Below are positions 43,834 through 52,017 of a stretch of DNA of 64,000 bases, piece by piece. A program made the translations under genes and the position numbers. The notes beneath the pieces are model-generated. The model made no database searches. It worked only from the letters and a program-made list of their open reading frames with translations, and was not told the DNA's origin. Numbering within the stretch: the first letter of the stretch is position 1; every line of letters starts with the position of its first letter. Source of the DNA: Thermoplasmata archaeon. GTDB lineage: Archaea; Thermoplasmatota; Thermoplasmata; Lutacidiplasmatales; UBA184. The stretch covers positions 16,380 through 80,379 of the forward strand of contig DAHUZP010000039.1 in NCBI GenBank assembly GCA_027306505.1, given 5' to 3'.

Positions 43834-43840
43834 CTTTAAG
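43834..43840 (-). promoter_or_regulatory. TATA-like box (CTTAAAG) for the single-pass membrane protein
   Basis: Centred 25 nt before ATG 43812, consistent with a leaderless message. Confidence 0.5.
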
Positions 43841-43918
43841 AGGCCTTCTCACGGGCCCACGGGTCCGGGGTCCAGAGGGCAGGGGCGACCCAGGAGCCCC
43901 CGCTCGAGCCGGTGGGGC

Positions 43919-44554
43919 TCAGGCGTAGAGGGAGCAGATGTAGCAGTAGTATCGACCGTACTGCGGGACGAAGGTCGTGGGCTTCCCGCAGCGGTGGCAG
44001 AACGGAGGGGAGCCTGAGGAGGAGGCCAGGGGGGCTCCCACGGCGTAGCTCTGCATCGGGGCCACCATGTACATCGGAGCCGGGGCGTAGGCGACGCCTC
44101 CGGCGGGGAGCATGCCCACCGTCCCCATCGCCATAGGCACGCCCATCATCGGCGAGGCGCGCTCCCGCTCGGCCTCGCCGAGCTTCACGTAGGCGATGAT
44201 GTAGAAGATCCCCGTGATCAGGAACCCGAAGATGAGGCCCAGGATCCCGAGGAGGATGGTCGGCGCCTTCGCGCCGGAGTAGTCCCCCCGCTTCGTCCGC
44301 TGGTAGCTCAGCGCGAAGGCGACGTAGAGCATGAGGACCGTGAAGCCGATGATCAGCGCTGCGACGAGCGCGAACGAGACGAGGACGAACCCCACCAAGA
44401 GGAAGAGGAAGGCGAAGAACAGGATCGCCGCGCTGCAGAGGATCTGGAAGATGAATCCCAGGAGGATGAACGTCTCGGCGTCATGCCCCGCGTTGGTTTG
44501 GACCGGCACGGTACCCATCACGGGCTGTGGATACACAGGTTCAAGAGGCTCCAT
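43919..44554 (-). CDS. Four-TM membrane protein with C-terminal zinc ribbon
   Basis: A 211-residue protein from ATG 44554; a later ATG at 44518 is also possible. TM helices lie at about 28-50, 52-78 and 100-130, with a basic loop between (YQRTKRGDYSGAK). A Met/Pro/Ala-rich stretch leads to CHRCGKPTTFVPQYGRYYCY followed by IC, a two-CxxC zinc ribbon at the very end. Short soluble zinc-ribbon tails recur on membrane proteins in this window. Function unknown. Confidence 0.7.
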   Translation of the reverse strand: MEPLEPVYPQPVMGTVPVQTNAGHDAETFILLGFIFQILCSAAILFFAFLFLLVGFVLVSFALVAALIIGFTVLMLYVAFALSYQRTKRGDYSGAKAPTILLGILGLIFGFLITGIFYIIAYVKLGEAERERASPMMGVPMAMGTVGMLPAGGVAYAPAPMYMVAPMQSYAVGAPLASSSGSPPFCHRCGKPTTFVPQYGRYYCYICSLYA

Positions 44555-44660
44555 CCTGCGCTTAAGCGTTGGGATGGTGGCGGGCCTTCCCCCGGGAAGG
44601 CTTGGCCCGGGGCCCTCCACCGCATGGCGGTCCCCCGACGACCCCAGAAGGGCCGAGCCC

Positions 44661-45572
44661 TCAGTACTGGCCGGAGAAGTTCGCGAGGACCTCGGACGCG
44701 AAGCTCGGGTCCTCGAAGTAGCTCACCTTCCCCGGAGTGTAGACGTCCAGCTGAGGGATGTGAAGGTCGGGGAACAGGTAGGAGTGGTTGTGCGGGATGT
44801 CCTCCGCGGAGGGGGCATCGACCAGGCCGTCGTTCGCGTGGCCGGAGAAGTAGGCCATCGCCCAGGCGGGGTTCGCGTAGCCGACGTACACCAGCCACTC
44901 GGCCCCCGGGTAGTTCGCGAGCGCGTTGGGGACGTAGGCATGCATCGCGGCGAGGAACGGAGAGCCTTCGGACATCTCCGCCGCCTCGTACCCCGATAGG
45001 TTGAGCCAGGGTGTGAGGGCGGTCACCGGGGCCCCGTCCAGGGGGGAGGCCAGGAAGATCACGTTCTGGAGCGTCACGTTCGGCAGCCGCACGTGCTCCA
45101 GCATGTACTCGGTGACGAGTCCGCCCATGCTGTGCCCGATGATGTCCATGGTGACCGAGCGGTGGGCGAAGGCCTCGCCCAGGACCTTCCCGAGCTCCAG
45201 CCCGACGGTCTCGATCGGCGTCTCGGTGGTCCCGAAGAAGGAGCTGTCGGTGTAGGTGGTCCCGTTGCTGAAGGCGAGGGTGAAGGTCCCGTAGTAGGAG
45301 ACGACCCCCACCACGTACCCCGCGTTCACGAGCTGCTGGTAGACGTTGACCCCGTAGGTCCAGACCGAGTAGGCGGGGACCGGGCTGGGGTCGTAGCCGT
45401 GGACGAGGATGACGTAGGTCGGGTTCGAGACCGGATGATGGGGAGCGAGGGACGAGGAGGCCCGCGCGGAACCACCGGGCAGCATCCCGGGGAGGGCGAG
45501 GACCGTCGCGGCGACCAGCAGGACCGCGACCGAGACGAGCGTCCCGAGGGTCGTCACCCTGGAGGCAGACAC
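44661..45572 (-). CDS. Secreted alpha/beta-hydrolase, lipase-like
   Basis: A 303-residue protein with an N-terminal membrane/signal helix (~10-30), so it acts outside the cell. Fold markers: VILVHGYDP (oxyanion region) near 54, nucleophile elbow MDIIGHSMGG near 143 (Ser), and a likely acid Asp in HANDGLVDAPSAED near 245. A His for the triad follows (HNHSYLFPDLHIP). It resembles PGAP1/LCAT-like or triacylglycerol lipases acting on esters. Several N-glycosylation sequons are present. Start GTG 45572 has a TATA-like box 25 nt upstream. Confidence 0.85.
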   Translation of the reverse strand: MSASRVTTLGTLVSVAVLLVAATVLALPGMLPGGSARASSSLAPHHPVSNPTYVILVHGYDPSPVPAYSVWTYGVNVYQQLVNAGYVVGVVSYYGTFTLAFSNGTTYTDSSFFGTTETPIETVGLELGKVLGEAFAHRSVTMDIIGHSMGGLVTEYMLEHVRLPNVTLQNVIFLASPLDGAPVTALTPWLNLSGYEAAEMSEGSPFLAAMHAYVPNALANYPGAEWLVYVGYANPAWAMAYFSGHANDGLVDAPSAEDIPHNHSYLFPDLHIPQLDVYTPGKVSYFEDPSFASEVLANFSGQY

Positions 45573-45594
45573 AGGCCCGCGAGTTGCCGTACGG

Positions 45595-45599
45595 TATTT
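45595..45599 (-). promoter_or_regulatory. TATA-like box (AAATA) for the lipase-like gene
   Basis: Minus-strand AAATAC is centred about 25 nt before GTG 45572, supporting that GTG and a leaderless message. Confidence 0.5.
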
Positions 45600-45975
45600 G
45601 GTGGTTTGTCCAGCCGCACGCCTGCTCAGTCTGACGGGTGCGGCGGCAGGGGTGGGGGGCCCTGCACGGAGGGAAACGACGGTGGCGCAGGTGGCTCCGA
45701 GGAAGGGGATGCGGCTGCCTCGGAGGGACGCGCCTACTACCTGTTCCTCAAACCGCCGTCAGTCCGGGCCCGACGCGAGCAAGGCCCCGAGGACCAAGAT
45801 GGCGAGAGGGGTCCTCGTGCGAGGAGGGAAAAGTCCCTCCACGTCTGGGAGACGCTCGCCACGGTTGGAGGAGGGGGGGTTCCCCCGACGGGAGCTCTGG
45901 AGAGCCCTGGGGCCCTTGGCAACTATCGTCAGGACCGACCAACTCGCCGCATTCACCTATGTCCCACAGGGCACA

Positions 45976-46034
45976 GGAGGTCCGGGCGGTGCGGGAGGTG
46001 CAGGAGGTGCGGGCGGCGCGGGAGGTGCGGGCGG
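45976..46034 (+). repeat. Tandem 9-bp repeat, GGAGGTGCG-like
   Basis: About six and a half imperfect copies of a 9-base unit (GGAGGTGCG and variants GGCGGTGCG, GGAGGTGCA, GGCGGCGCG). If read in the rightward frame it would give Gly-Gly-Ala triplets, but no convincing gene surrounds it. Confidence 0.75.
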
Positions 46035-46147
46035 CCGCCGGCGGGCGTGGGTCGGGTTCGCACCGGGTCCGAAGGGGCCCGAAGGCACGGCCTCCTCTTG
46101 GGACGGGGTAGGTGCACCACCCGTCGGGGTTGGCGCTCAGGAAAGGG

Positions 46148-46153
46148 AAATAT
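46148..46153 (+). promoter_or_regulatory. TATA-like box (AAATAT) for purP
   Basis: Centred 24-25 nt before ATG 46175. Confidence 0.55.
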
Positions 46154-46174
46154 GGCCCGTAGGTTGGCGCCGCA

Positions 46175-47245
46175 ATGGGAGCCCCGAAGCTCGCGACCGA
46201 CCAGGTCCTTGAACCCCTCAAGGGACGCGACCCGACCATCGCCACGATCTGCTCCCACTCGAGCCTCCAGATCTTCCATGGGGCACGTCTCGAGGGATTC
46301 CGGACCCTGGGGATCGCCCGGGGGAGCCCTCCCCGCTTCTACGACGCCTTTCCTCTCGCGAAGCCCGACCTGTTCCTGAACCTCCCAAAGGTGAGCGAGC
46401 TCGGCGGGCACGCCGATCGCCTGCGCAAGGAGGCCGCGGTCCTGGTCCCCACCGGTTCGTTCGTGGAGTACGTGGGCCCCGAGCGCTTCTCGAAGCTACC
46501 GGTGCCGGTCTTCGGCAACCGCAGGGTGATGGCGTGGGAGTCGGACCGGGAGAAGGAGAGGGTCTGGCTGGAGGGGGCGGGCGTCCGGATGCCCCGGAAG
46601 TACTCCGATCCCTCGGAGGTGGACGGGCCCGTGATCGTGAAGTACCACGGGGCGAAGGGAGGACGCGGCTTCATCCTCGCGAAGAACCGCAAGGACCTCG
46701 AGAGCTACAAGATCACGGAGCCCCACGTCATCCAGCAGTACGTGATCGGCACGCGGTACTACATCCACTTCTTCTACTCGCCGCTCAACGACCGCGGCTA
46801 CCGCTGCGGTGACGGGTCCCTGGAGCTCCTGGGGATGGACCGCCGGGACGAGGCGAACATCGACGAGCTCTACAAGCTCGGCAGCCAGGAGGAGCTGCTC
46901 AAGTCGGGGATCCGTCCCACCTTCGTCGTCACGGGCAACGTCCCCGTCGTGATCCGTGAGTCGCTGCTCCCGGAGGTCTTCGAGATCGGCGAGCGGATCG
47001 TGGAGAAGTCGATCGAGCTCTTCGGAGGGATGGTGGGACCTTTCTGTGTCGAGGGGATCATGACGGAGAAGCTCGAGTTCTACGTCTTCGAGATCTCGAC
47101 ACGCATCGTCGCTGGCACCAACGTCTACATCAGCGGCTCTCCCTACTCGGACATGGTCGCGCCCGGCCTGTCGACCGGTCGACGCATCGCCCTCGAGCTC
47201 AAGCGGGCCCGGGCCGAGGACCGCCTCGCCGAGGTCCTCAGCTGA
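46175..47245 (+). CDS. purP: 5-formaminoimidazole-4-carboxamide ribonucleotide synthetase (PurP)
   Basis: The 356-residue ATP-grasp enzyme of archaeal purine synthesis makes FAICAR from AICAR, formate and ATP. Family blocks: TICSHSSLQIFHGARLEGFR, VPTGSFVEYVG, VFGNRRVMAWESDREKERVW, PVIVKYHGAKGGRGFILAKN, VIQQYVIGTRYYIHFFYSPL, GPFCVEGI and the terminal ATP-grasp region FEISTRIVAGTNVYISGSPY. Length matches the family. Start ATG 46175 has a TATA-like box 24 nt before it. Confidence 0.95.
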   Translation: MGAPKLATDQVLEPLKGRDPTIATICSHSSLQIFHGARLEGFRTLGIARGSPPRFYDAFPLAKPDLFLNLPKVSELGGHADRLRKEAAVLVPTGSFVEYVGPERFSKLPVPVFGNRRVMAWESDREKERVWLEGAGVRMPRKYSDPSEVDGPVIVKYHGAKGGRGFILAKNRKDLESYKITEPHVIQQYVIGTRYYIHFFYSPLNDRGYRCGDGSLELLGMDRRDEANIDELYKLGSQEELLKSGIRPTFVVTGNVPVVIRESLLPEVFEIGERIVEKSIELFGGMVGPFCVEGIMTEKLEFYVFEISTRIVAGTNVYISGSPYSDMVAPGLSTGRRIALELKRARAEDRLAEVLS

Positions 47246-47362
47246 ACCCGGGCGGGCGATGCCACTTCATGCCGTTCCCTGGGACCACCCGGGGACCTTC
47301 CGGACAGCCCCGCGGGGCCGACCCTCGGAGCGGCGGACGCCAGGCCGCCCGGCCCCCCCCTC

Positions 47363-48310
47363 ATGACGGAGATGCTGGTGGCCCGTGGGCTGGGCCGGAT
47401 CTATCGATGGCGCGGAGGACAGCACGAGGCCCTCGTCAACGTGGACCTGTCCGTCCCGAAGGGGGTCGTGCTAGGGCTGCTCGGTCGCAACGGAGCGGGA
47501 AAGACCACCTTCGTCCGCATCGCTGCCACCTCGCTCATGCCGACCTCGGGGAGCATGGAGGTCCTGGGACACGACGTGGTGCATGCGGCGGCGGAGGTCC
47601 GAGCCCGGATCGCCGTCATCCCGCAGGAGTCCCGGCCGTTCTACTGGATGACCGCGGGAGAGCTCGTCGAGTACTACCTGCGCATGCGCGGAGAGACCGT
47701 CTCCCAGGCCCGCAACCAGGCTCGGGACACGCTCGCTGAGCTCGAGCTCAGCCGGTGGAAGGACGTCCAGGCGAACCGGCTGAGCGGAGGCCTGCGTCGT
47801 CGGGTCATGGTCGCGATGGTCATGGCCTCCGACGCGGAGGTCCTCTTCCTGGACGAGCCCACGACGGGACTCGACCCTCTCGCCCGGCGCAGCGTCTGGA
47901 ACGCGATCCGCAGGGCGGCGAGCGAGCGCCGGACCATCGTGCTCACCACCCACTACCTGGACGAGGCGGAGGCCCTCTCCGACCGCCTCGCCATCCTCGA
48001 GGGCGGACGCCTCCTCGCGAGCGGCACGCCCGCCGACATCGCTTCCCGTGTACGGCACCCCTACCGCGTAACGCTGGAGGGCGGTTTCTCCGAGAAGGAG
48101 CTCGAAGGGCTGGGGCAGGTCACGCACGTCGGGGCGAAGACCCTTCTGTTCACGGGAGAGGAGCAGGCGCGCGAGCTCGCCCGGACCGCGCTCGAGAAGG
48201 GCCGCCGCATCTCCATGGGCCCGGTGAGCCTCGAGGACCTCTTCGTCCAGATCGTCGGCAAGGAGATCTCCCACGAGGACGAGGAGACGGAGGGGCCGCT
48301 TGCCAGCTGA
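47363..48310 (+). CDS. ABC-2 type exporter, ATP-binding subunit
   Basis: A 315-residue DrrA-like ATPase. Walker A is GLLGRNGAGKTTFVRI near 46, the Q-loop is VIPQESRPFYWMT near 95, and the signature is NRLSGGLRRRVMVAMVM near 138. Walker B is VLFLDEPTTGLDPLARR near 160 and the switch His is LTTHYLDEAEAL near 193. The last ~80 residues form the domain typical of drug/lipid exporters. Start ATG 47363; a GTG-free region precedes it. It overlaps the next gene, its membrane partner, by 11 bp. Confidence 0.93.
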   Translation: MTEMLVARGLGRIYRWRGGQHEALVNVDLSVPKGVVLGLLGRNGAGKTTFVRIAATSLMPTSGSMEVLGHDVVHAAAEVRARIAVIPQESRPFYWMTAGELVEYYLRMRGETVSQARNQARDTLAELELSRWKDVQANRLSGGLRRRVMVAMVMASDAEVLFLDEPTTGLDPLARRSVWNAIRRAASERRTIVLTTHYLDEAEALSDRLAILEGGRLLASGTPADIASRVRHPYRVTLEGGFSEKELEGLGQVTHVGAKTLLFTGEEQARELARTALEKGRRISMGPVSLEDLFVQIVGKEISHEDEETEGPLAS

Positions 48311-49043
48311 GCGTCTCAGGGCCATCTGGGCCCTCATGTCCTTGAACGGGTTCCTCCCGCTGAAGCGGCAGCCGCTCTTCATGGTCAACACCCTGACCAG
48401 CCCCTTCTCCTTCCTGTTCATCATCTTCATCCTGGGAGGGCCCGGGGCGGTGCCCATCGGCGTCGCCGGCGGGATGGTCCTGACCGTGCTGTCGATCGGG
48501 ACGTCGCTGCAGGCCGACCTCACGCACTACAAGCAGGACCTCAAGTTCCACGAGATGGCGGTCGCCTCCCCCGTCTCCGCGGGCACCTACGTGATGGGCC
48601 TCGCTCTCAGCGAGTTCGTCTACTCGGTGCCCGGGATGGCGGTGTTCATCGTCCTCTCGCTGCTCTACACCCACTACGTCTTCCTGGGAGGGCTCCTCGT
48701 CTTCGGGACGCTGGTGCTGCTCTGGGTCTTCGCGAGCGCGCTCGGCTTCACCCTCGCGACCTACCTCGCGGACGTCCGGGAGACCTTCGCCATCTCTCCC
48801 CTCATCTCGATCGCCCTCACGGTCATCCCACCGGTCTACTACCCCGCCTCCCGCCTGCCCGCCTACCTCCAGCCCATCGCCTACCTCGCGCCCACCACGT
48901 GGGCCGCGAACCTCGTCAAGGGAGCGATGGGGCTCGCGCCGATCACGCTCCTCAGTGCCTTCGAGGACATGCTCGTGCTCGCCGCCGCTGCGGCCGCCCT
49001 CTTCATCGTGGCTTGGCGGAAGGCCCAGTGGAGAGAGAGTTGA
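48300..49043 (+). CDS. ABC-2 type exporter, permease subunit
   Basis: About 247 residues if TTG 48300 is used; ATG 48336 is an alternative. Six TM helices are visible at about 30-48, 52-70, 95-118, 123-150, 165-185 and 220-240, with the ABC-2 family segment PPVYYPASRLPAYLQPIAYL before the last helix. It forms a complex with the overlapping ATPase to export an unknown substrate such as a lipid, drug or polymer. Confidence 0.88.
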   Translation: MPAERLRAIWALMSLNGFLPLKRQPLFMVNTLTSPFSFLFIIFILGGPGAVPIGVAGGMVLTVLSIGTSLQADLTHYKQDLKFHEMAVASPVSAGTYVMGLALSEFVYSVPGMAVFIVLSLLYTHYVFLGGLLVFGTLVLLWVFASALGFTLATYLADVRETFAISPLISIALTVIPPVYYPASRLPAYLQPIAYLAPTTWAANLVKGAMGLAPITLLSAFEDMLVLAAAAAALFIVAWRKAQWRES

Positions 49044-49285
49044 GAGGCCTACCGTGTCGCAGCTCGACGCGCCATGCGGGACGACGAGCTTGTCCGCGGG
49101 ACGACTCCCGGAGGCTCCGTGCGTCCTACGGAGCTTCCTCGGGACCCCAGAACTCTCCTCGGGGATGCGCCCGAGGAACGAAGGGCCCGGGGTATCTCCG
49201 AGGAGACCATCGGTCACCACGGCGCCTTGTTTCACACTCAAAAAGTCCGGGTTCGGTGAACGAAGTCGGGCCCCACGACGGCAGC

Positions 49286-49291
49286 CTTATC
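49286..49291 (+). promoter_or_regulatory. TATA-like box (CTTATC) for the small zinc-ribbon protein
   Basis: Centred 29-30 nt before ATG 49318. The rest of the 274-bp gap after the exporter shows no gene. Confidence 0.45.
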
Positions 49292-49317
49292 TCGCCCCAA
49301 GCTGCTCGGAGCCTCGC

Positions 49318-49557
49318 ATGCTTGCTGAGGCTGACGTTCGGGTCTTCTCCTCGCTCGAGGAGAAGTTCCAGCACTGCCTTTCCTGCGGCAAGGAGCTCGT
49401 CGTGCTGCCGGACGACCGCCGTCACGGGCTCTGCTTCGACTGCACCACGCCCCTCGGCCCGCTCTCGACCGACTGTCCGGGGTGCGGCTACTGGCTCGAA
49501 GGGGAGACCTTGGTCCTCCCCTGCCCGCGCTGCGGAGTATCTCCCGCGGCCTGGTGA
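49318..49557 (+). CDS. Small double zinc-ribbon protein
   Basis: A 79-residue protein from ATG 49318. It has four CxxC pairs: CLSC and CFDC in the first half, CPGC and CPRC in the second, so two zinc sites are expected. The N-terminal ~18 residues are helical (ADVRVFSSLEEKFQHC). No catalytic motif. Such small archaeal ribbons often bind RNA, ribosomes or polymerase. A separate gene is supported by its own CTTATC box. Confidence 0.65.
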   Translation: MLAEADVRVFSSLEEKFQHCLSCGKELVVLPDDRRHGLCFDCTTPLGPLSTDCPGCGYWLEGETLVLPCPRCGVSPAAW

Positions 49558-49683
49558 GCCCCCCCGCCGACCGGGCGTACGGCGGTGCGCGCACTAGCGG
49601 CGCCCCCCCTCCTTCGAGCGGCGCGTGGACCCGGGAGAGAATCGCAAAGGATATCACGGGGGTCCCCTCGTTCGCGCGGGGCT

Positions 49684-49801
49684 GCCGAGGTGGCTCAGAC
49701 CGGAACGGCGCGAGCCTGGAAAGCTCGTGGTGGATCTCCACCGCGGGAGTTCAAAGATCGACGGGGACCACCCCCGTCGATGGAGAATCTCCCCCTCGGC
49801 G
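49684..49801 (+). tRNA. tRNA-Ser (anticodon GGA) with a probable 32-nt intron in the T loop
   Basis: The acceptor stem GCCGAGG (49684-49690) pairs perfectly with CCTCGGC (49794-49800); the discriminator is G 49801. The anticodon arm CGAGC-CTGGAAA-GCTCG gives GGA, serine. A 6-bp long variable arm, GGTGGA/TCCACC, is typical of tRNA-Ser. The T stem GGGAG (49745-49749) pairs with CTCCC (49789-49793), but about 39 nt lie between instead of 7. Removing 32 nt (about 49753-49784) restores a normal TTCGAAT loop. The insert folds into a 10-bp hairpin, ATCGACGGGG (49757-49766) with CCCCGTCGAT (49772-49781). Mature length would be 86 nt. Confidence 0.9.
49753..49784 (+). other. Predicted archaeal tRNA intron, non-canonical T-loop position
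   Basis: A 32-nt insert between tRNA positions ~56 and 59 with a strong 10-bp stem and ACCAC loop. The junction could shift by 1-2 nt because of repeated A/G bases. It would be cut by the tRNA-splicing endonuclease at a bulge-helix-bulge-like fold, which looks relaxed here rather than perfect. Confidence 0.75.
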
Positions 49802-49861
49802 CTCCCCTTTCCCTCCCTTCCCGTCCCGTCGGCTCCGTCCTGACACGGGCATGAGGGCCGC

Positions 49862-50356
49862 ATGAACCTCTCCGAGGAGCTCGAGGGGAGGGCCCTAAGG
49901 GAGTCGCGTGCGCTCCTCGCGCGCGAGGTCCCGGGCACGGACTTCCATGCGCTGTGCCGATGGCTGCGCCACGGCTTCCCGCGCTACGGGTGGGTCGGGG
50001 TCTATCTCCTCGAGGGAGGAACGCTCCACCTCGCGGGCTGGGATGGGGAGCACCCCACCGAGCACACCTCGATACCGCTCGGGTCCGGTCTCTGCGGTCT
50101 CGCCGCGCGGGAGCAAAGGACGGTCAACGTCCGCGACGTGCGGGAGCGGCCGGAGTACCTCGCCTGCTTCCTCGAGACGCGCAGCGAGATCGTGGTGCCG
50201 ATCATGGACGGCGCGACGTGCCTGGGCGAGATCGATATCGACGGGCCCCAGCAGGGGGCCTACGACGCTTCGGACGAGCGCTTCCTCGAGCGGCTGTCGA
50301 AGGAGCTCGTCCATAGGGCCCGGAGCGTCCTCGAGCGAGCCCCTTGGAGAGCTTGA
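49862..50356 (+). CDS. GAF-domain free methionine-(R)-sulfoxide reductase
   Basis: A 164-residue single GAF domain matching fRMsr enzymes, which reduce free methionine-R-sulfoxide. The three diagnostic Cys are present: GSGLCGLAAREQRTVNVRDV (~residue 76), PEYLACFLETRSEIVVPI (~105) and DGATCLGEIDIDGP (~118). The latter two resemble the resolving/catalytic pair. The final helix is ASDERFLERLSKELVHRA. It starts 61 bp after the tRNA. Its last 155 bp overlap the convergent pantothenate-pathway gene. Confidence 0.85.
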   Translation: MNLSEELEGRALRESRALLAREVPGTDFHALCRWLRHGFPRYGWVGVYLLEGGTLHLAGWDGEHPTEHTSIPLGSGLCGLAAREQRTVNVRDVRERPEYLACFLETRSEIVVPIMDGATCLGEIDIDGPQQGAYDASDERFLERLSKELVHRARSVLERAPWRA

Positions 50357-51095
50357 CGAGGCGCTCCTCGATCGTCCCCAGCGCCTCCCGTAGCGCGGAC
50401 GCTCCGTCCATCGCAGCGGCCTCCCTACGCCAGACGGCCCGAGAGGCCGACCGCAGGCGGAGGGCCTCGACCCGCAGACGGGAGAGCGCCCTCGTCAGCT
50501 CATCGATGATCGGAAGGTCCGCGACGAGGGCGGTCCTGGAGAGGGGGTTCAGGTCCACCGCGATCACGAACTTGCCCGCCCTTCTCAGGGCCTGAGCACG
50601 GTCTCCGTCCTCGAGAGGTACCAGGACGACGTCGGCCCGGAGGATCCCTTCGGGGTCGACCCAGCTGCGGTCCGACGCGAGCCCCCTCAGGCGGGCGGTG
50701 GGGCGGACGCCGAGGACCTCGCGCACGCCGGCGGACCTGAGCTCCTGGGCGACGAGCTCCGCGCGCCGGGGCGTGCGGTGGAAGAGATTGACCTCCACAC
50801 GGAGGTGCGGGATGACCTTCGCGAGCGAGGCGACCTCGCGCGAGGCGAGCGCCGCCACGTTCCCGTTCACGGAGACGACGGGGCGGCGGGCGAGCCAGAG
50901 GCGGGCGGCGGCCGAGCGCTCCGCCCGTGCGGCCGAGGGGCTGGTCCGCTCTCCCAGCAGGTAGTCGAAGGCCTCCCCTCGACCGTGGGCCATGAGCCCT
51001 TCGGGGACGACCAGTCCCGCCTGCATCTTCTCCGAGAGGCCCGCGCGGACGAGCAGGCTGCGGTACCTCGGATGGGACCTGGGGATGACGGTCAC
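50202..51095 (-). CDS. 4-phosphopantoate--beta-alanine ligase (phosphopantothenate synthetase)
   Basis: An archaeal coenzyme A pathway enzyme joining 4-phosphopantoate and beta-alanine with ATP. Family blocks: IPRSHPRYRSLLVRAGL, GLMAHGRGEAFDYLLGERT, PVVSVNGNVAALA, VEVNLFHRT, ADVVLVPLEDGDRAQAL and AVDLNPLSRTALVADLPIID. Known members are ~250-260 residues; here the frame continues to 297 with a final ~50-residue Arg/Pro-rich tail. That tail is encoded antisense to the conserved end of the reductase gene, so it is probably a run-on extension. Start GTG 51095 overlaps the sfsA stop (GTGA). Confidence 0.93.
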   Translation of the reverse strand: MTVIPRSHPRYRSLLVRAGLSEKMQAGLVVPEGLMAHGRGEAFDYLLGERTSPSAARAERSAAARLWLARRPVVSVNGNVAALASREVASLAKVIPHLRVEVNLFHRTPRRAELVAQELRSAGVREVLGVRPTARLRGLASDRSWVDPEGILRADVVLVPLEDGDRAQALRRAGKFVIAVDLNPLSRTALVADLPIIDELTRALSRLRVEALRLRSASRAVWRREAAAMDGASALREALGTIEERLVKLSKGLARGRSGPYGRAPSTAARGSARPKRRRPPAGARRYRSRPGTSRRP

Positions 51096-52000
51096 GATCT
51101 CCGTCCTTCGACGCGCCTCCGCCTATGAGCCGTCCGGGACCGCCCGGGAAGGGCGCCGCCTGACCGGTCCAGGTCGCCCGCCATCTCCCATCGAGGTCCC
51201 CGCACCGGGAGGGCGGAGGACCAGAGGGCCCCCTCGGGCAGCACATGCAGCGCCCGGCCCAGCAGCAGGACCCCCGCCGCTCGCGCCTCCTCCACCGCGT
51301 GCGCGAACTTGGGGTCCATCGCCCCGTAGGGCCGCACTTCCCGCACATCGTCCCGTTGGACCAGGAAGAGCAAGGCGGCGGGACCCTCGCCGTTCCTCAC
51401 GAAGCGGGTCAGGGCCTCGACGTGGCCGGTACCTCGGACCGTAGGGGCGTCCGGGAACAAGCCGGTCAGCCCCTCCCTCAGGTTCGAGCTCTTCACCTCG
51501 AGCAATGCTCGCGGCCGGGAGGGGTCCTTCGCGTCCATCACCGCGTGGTCGAAGCGGTGGTGTCCCCAGACCACCTCGCTCCTCCAGGGGCCCCACCGGT
51601 CCAAGGGTGGCAGGGCCTTTCGCTCCAGGGCCTGGTCGACCAGAGGCCGGGCCGCACCGGTATCGACGGAGACCCAGACCTCTGGGTCCTCGGGGGACCG
51701 AACGCTGACGAGGGTCCAGGAGGTCCGGCGCACCCTGGGCCGTTCCCGGGAGGCGGAGGACGGAGAGGAGCCCGCCGTCGCCGGGCGAGGGGCGGGGACG
51801 ATGTGGCCCACCGTCCCTCCGGCAGGGAGGAGCTCGATCAGGCGGCCAGGGTTGGGCACGTGGGCCTCCAAGAGGCCTAGCTCAGGGTCACGGACGATCG
51901 CCAGGAACCGGTTGGGGCGGCGCAGGACACGGACCCGGCGCGCTTCCCCGGGGTAGAGCAGGGCGATCCTGGTGCGCGGGCGAGGTGGGGAGGCGGCCAT
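51092..52000 (-). CDS. sfsA: SfsA family DNA-binding nuclease-like protein
   Basis: A 302-residue SfsA homologue (usual length ~230-240). An OB-fold N-terminal part includes NRFLAIV and HVPNPGRLIELLPAGG. The nuclease-like core is RSEVVWGHHRFDHAVM and LLEVKSSNLREGLTGLFPDA, then TVRGTGHVEAL. SfsA was named for sugar-fermentation stimulation but has a PD-(D/E)XK-like fold and binds DNA. The last ~50 residues are an Arg-rich extension. Its stop overlaps the ligase start, and it begins 17 bp after the acyl-CoA dehydrogenase stop, so all three may be co-transcribed. Confidence 0.9.
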   Translation of the reverse strand: MAASPPRPRTRIALLYPGEARRVRVLRRPNRFLAIVRDPELGLLEAHVPNPGRLIELLPAGGTVGHIVPAPRPATAGSSPSSASRERPRVRRTSWTLVSVRSPEDPEVWVSVDTGAARPLVDQALERKALPPLDRWGPWRSEVVWGHHRFDHAVMDAKDPSRPRALLEVKSSNLREGLTGLFPDAPTVRGTGHVEALTRFVRNGEGPAALLFLVQRDDVREVRPYGAMDPKFAHAVEEARAAGVLLLGRALHVLPEGALWSSALPVRGPRWEMAGDLDRSGGALPGRSRTAHRRRRVEGRRS

Positions 52001-52017
52001 GGGCTCCCCCGGGGGGC

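Larger units (their letters stand above)
45573..46174. other. 602-bp stretch without a supportable gene
   Basis: Several overlapping open frames exist on both strands, but none has family features, a credible start or normal composition. The region holds the promoter of the lipase-like gene at its left end, a GGA-rich tandem repeat at 45976-46034 and the purP promoter at its right end. A non-coding RNA cannot be excluded, but I recognise no conserved RNA motif. Confidence 0.5.

Noticed and set aside
45598..46212. Rightward open frame of 204 codons containing Gly-Gly-Ala repeats
   Set aside because: No credible start, abnormal composition outside the repeat, and it would run into purP past its promoter.
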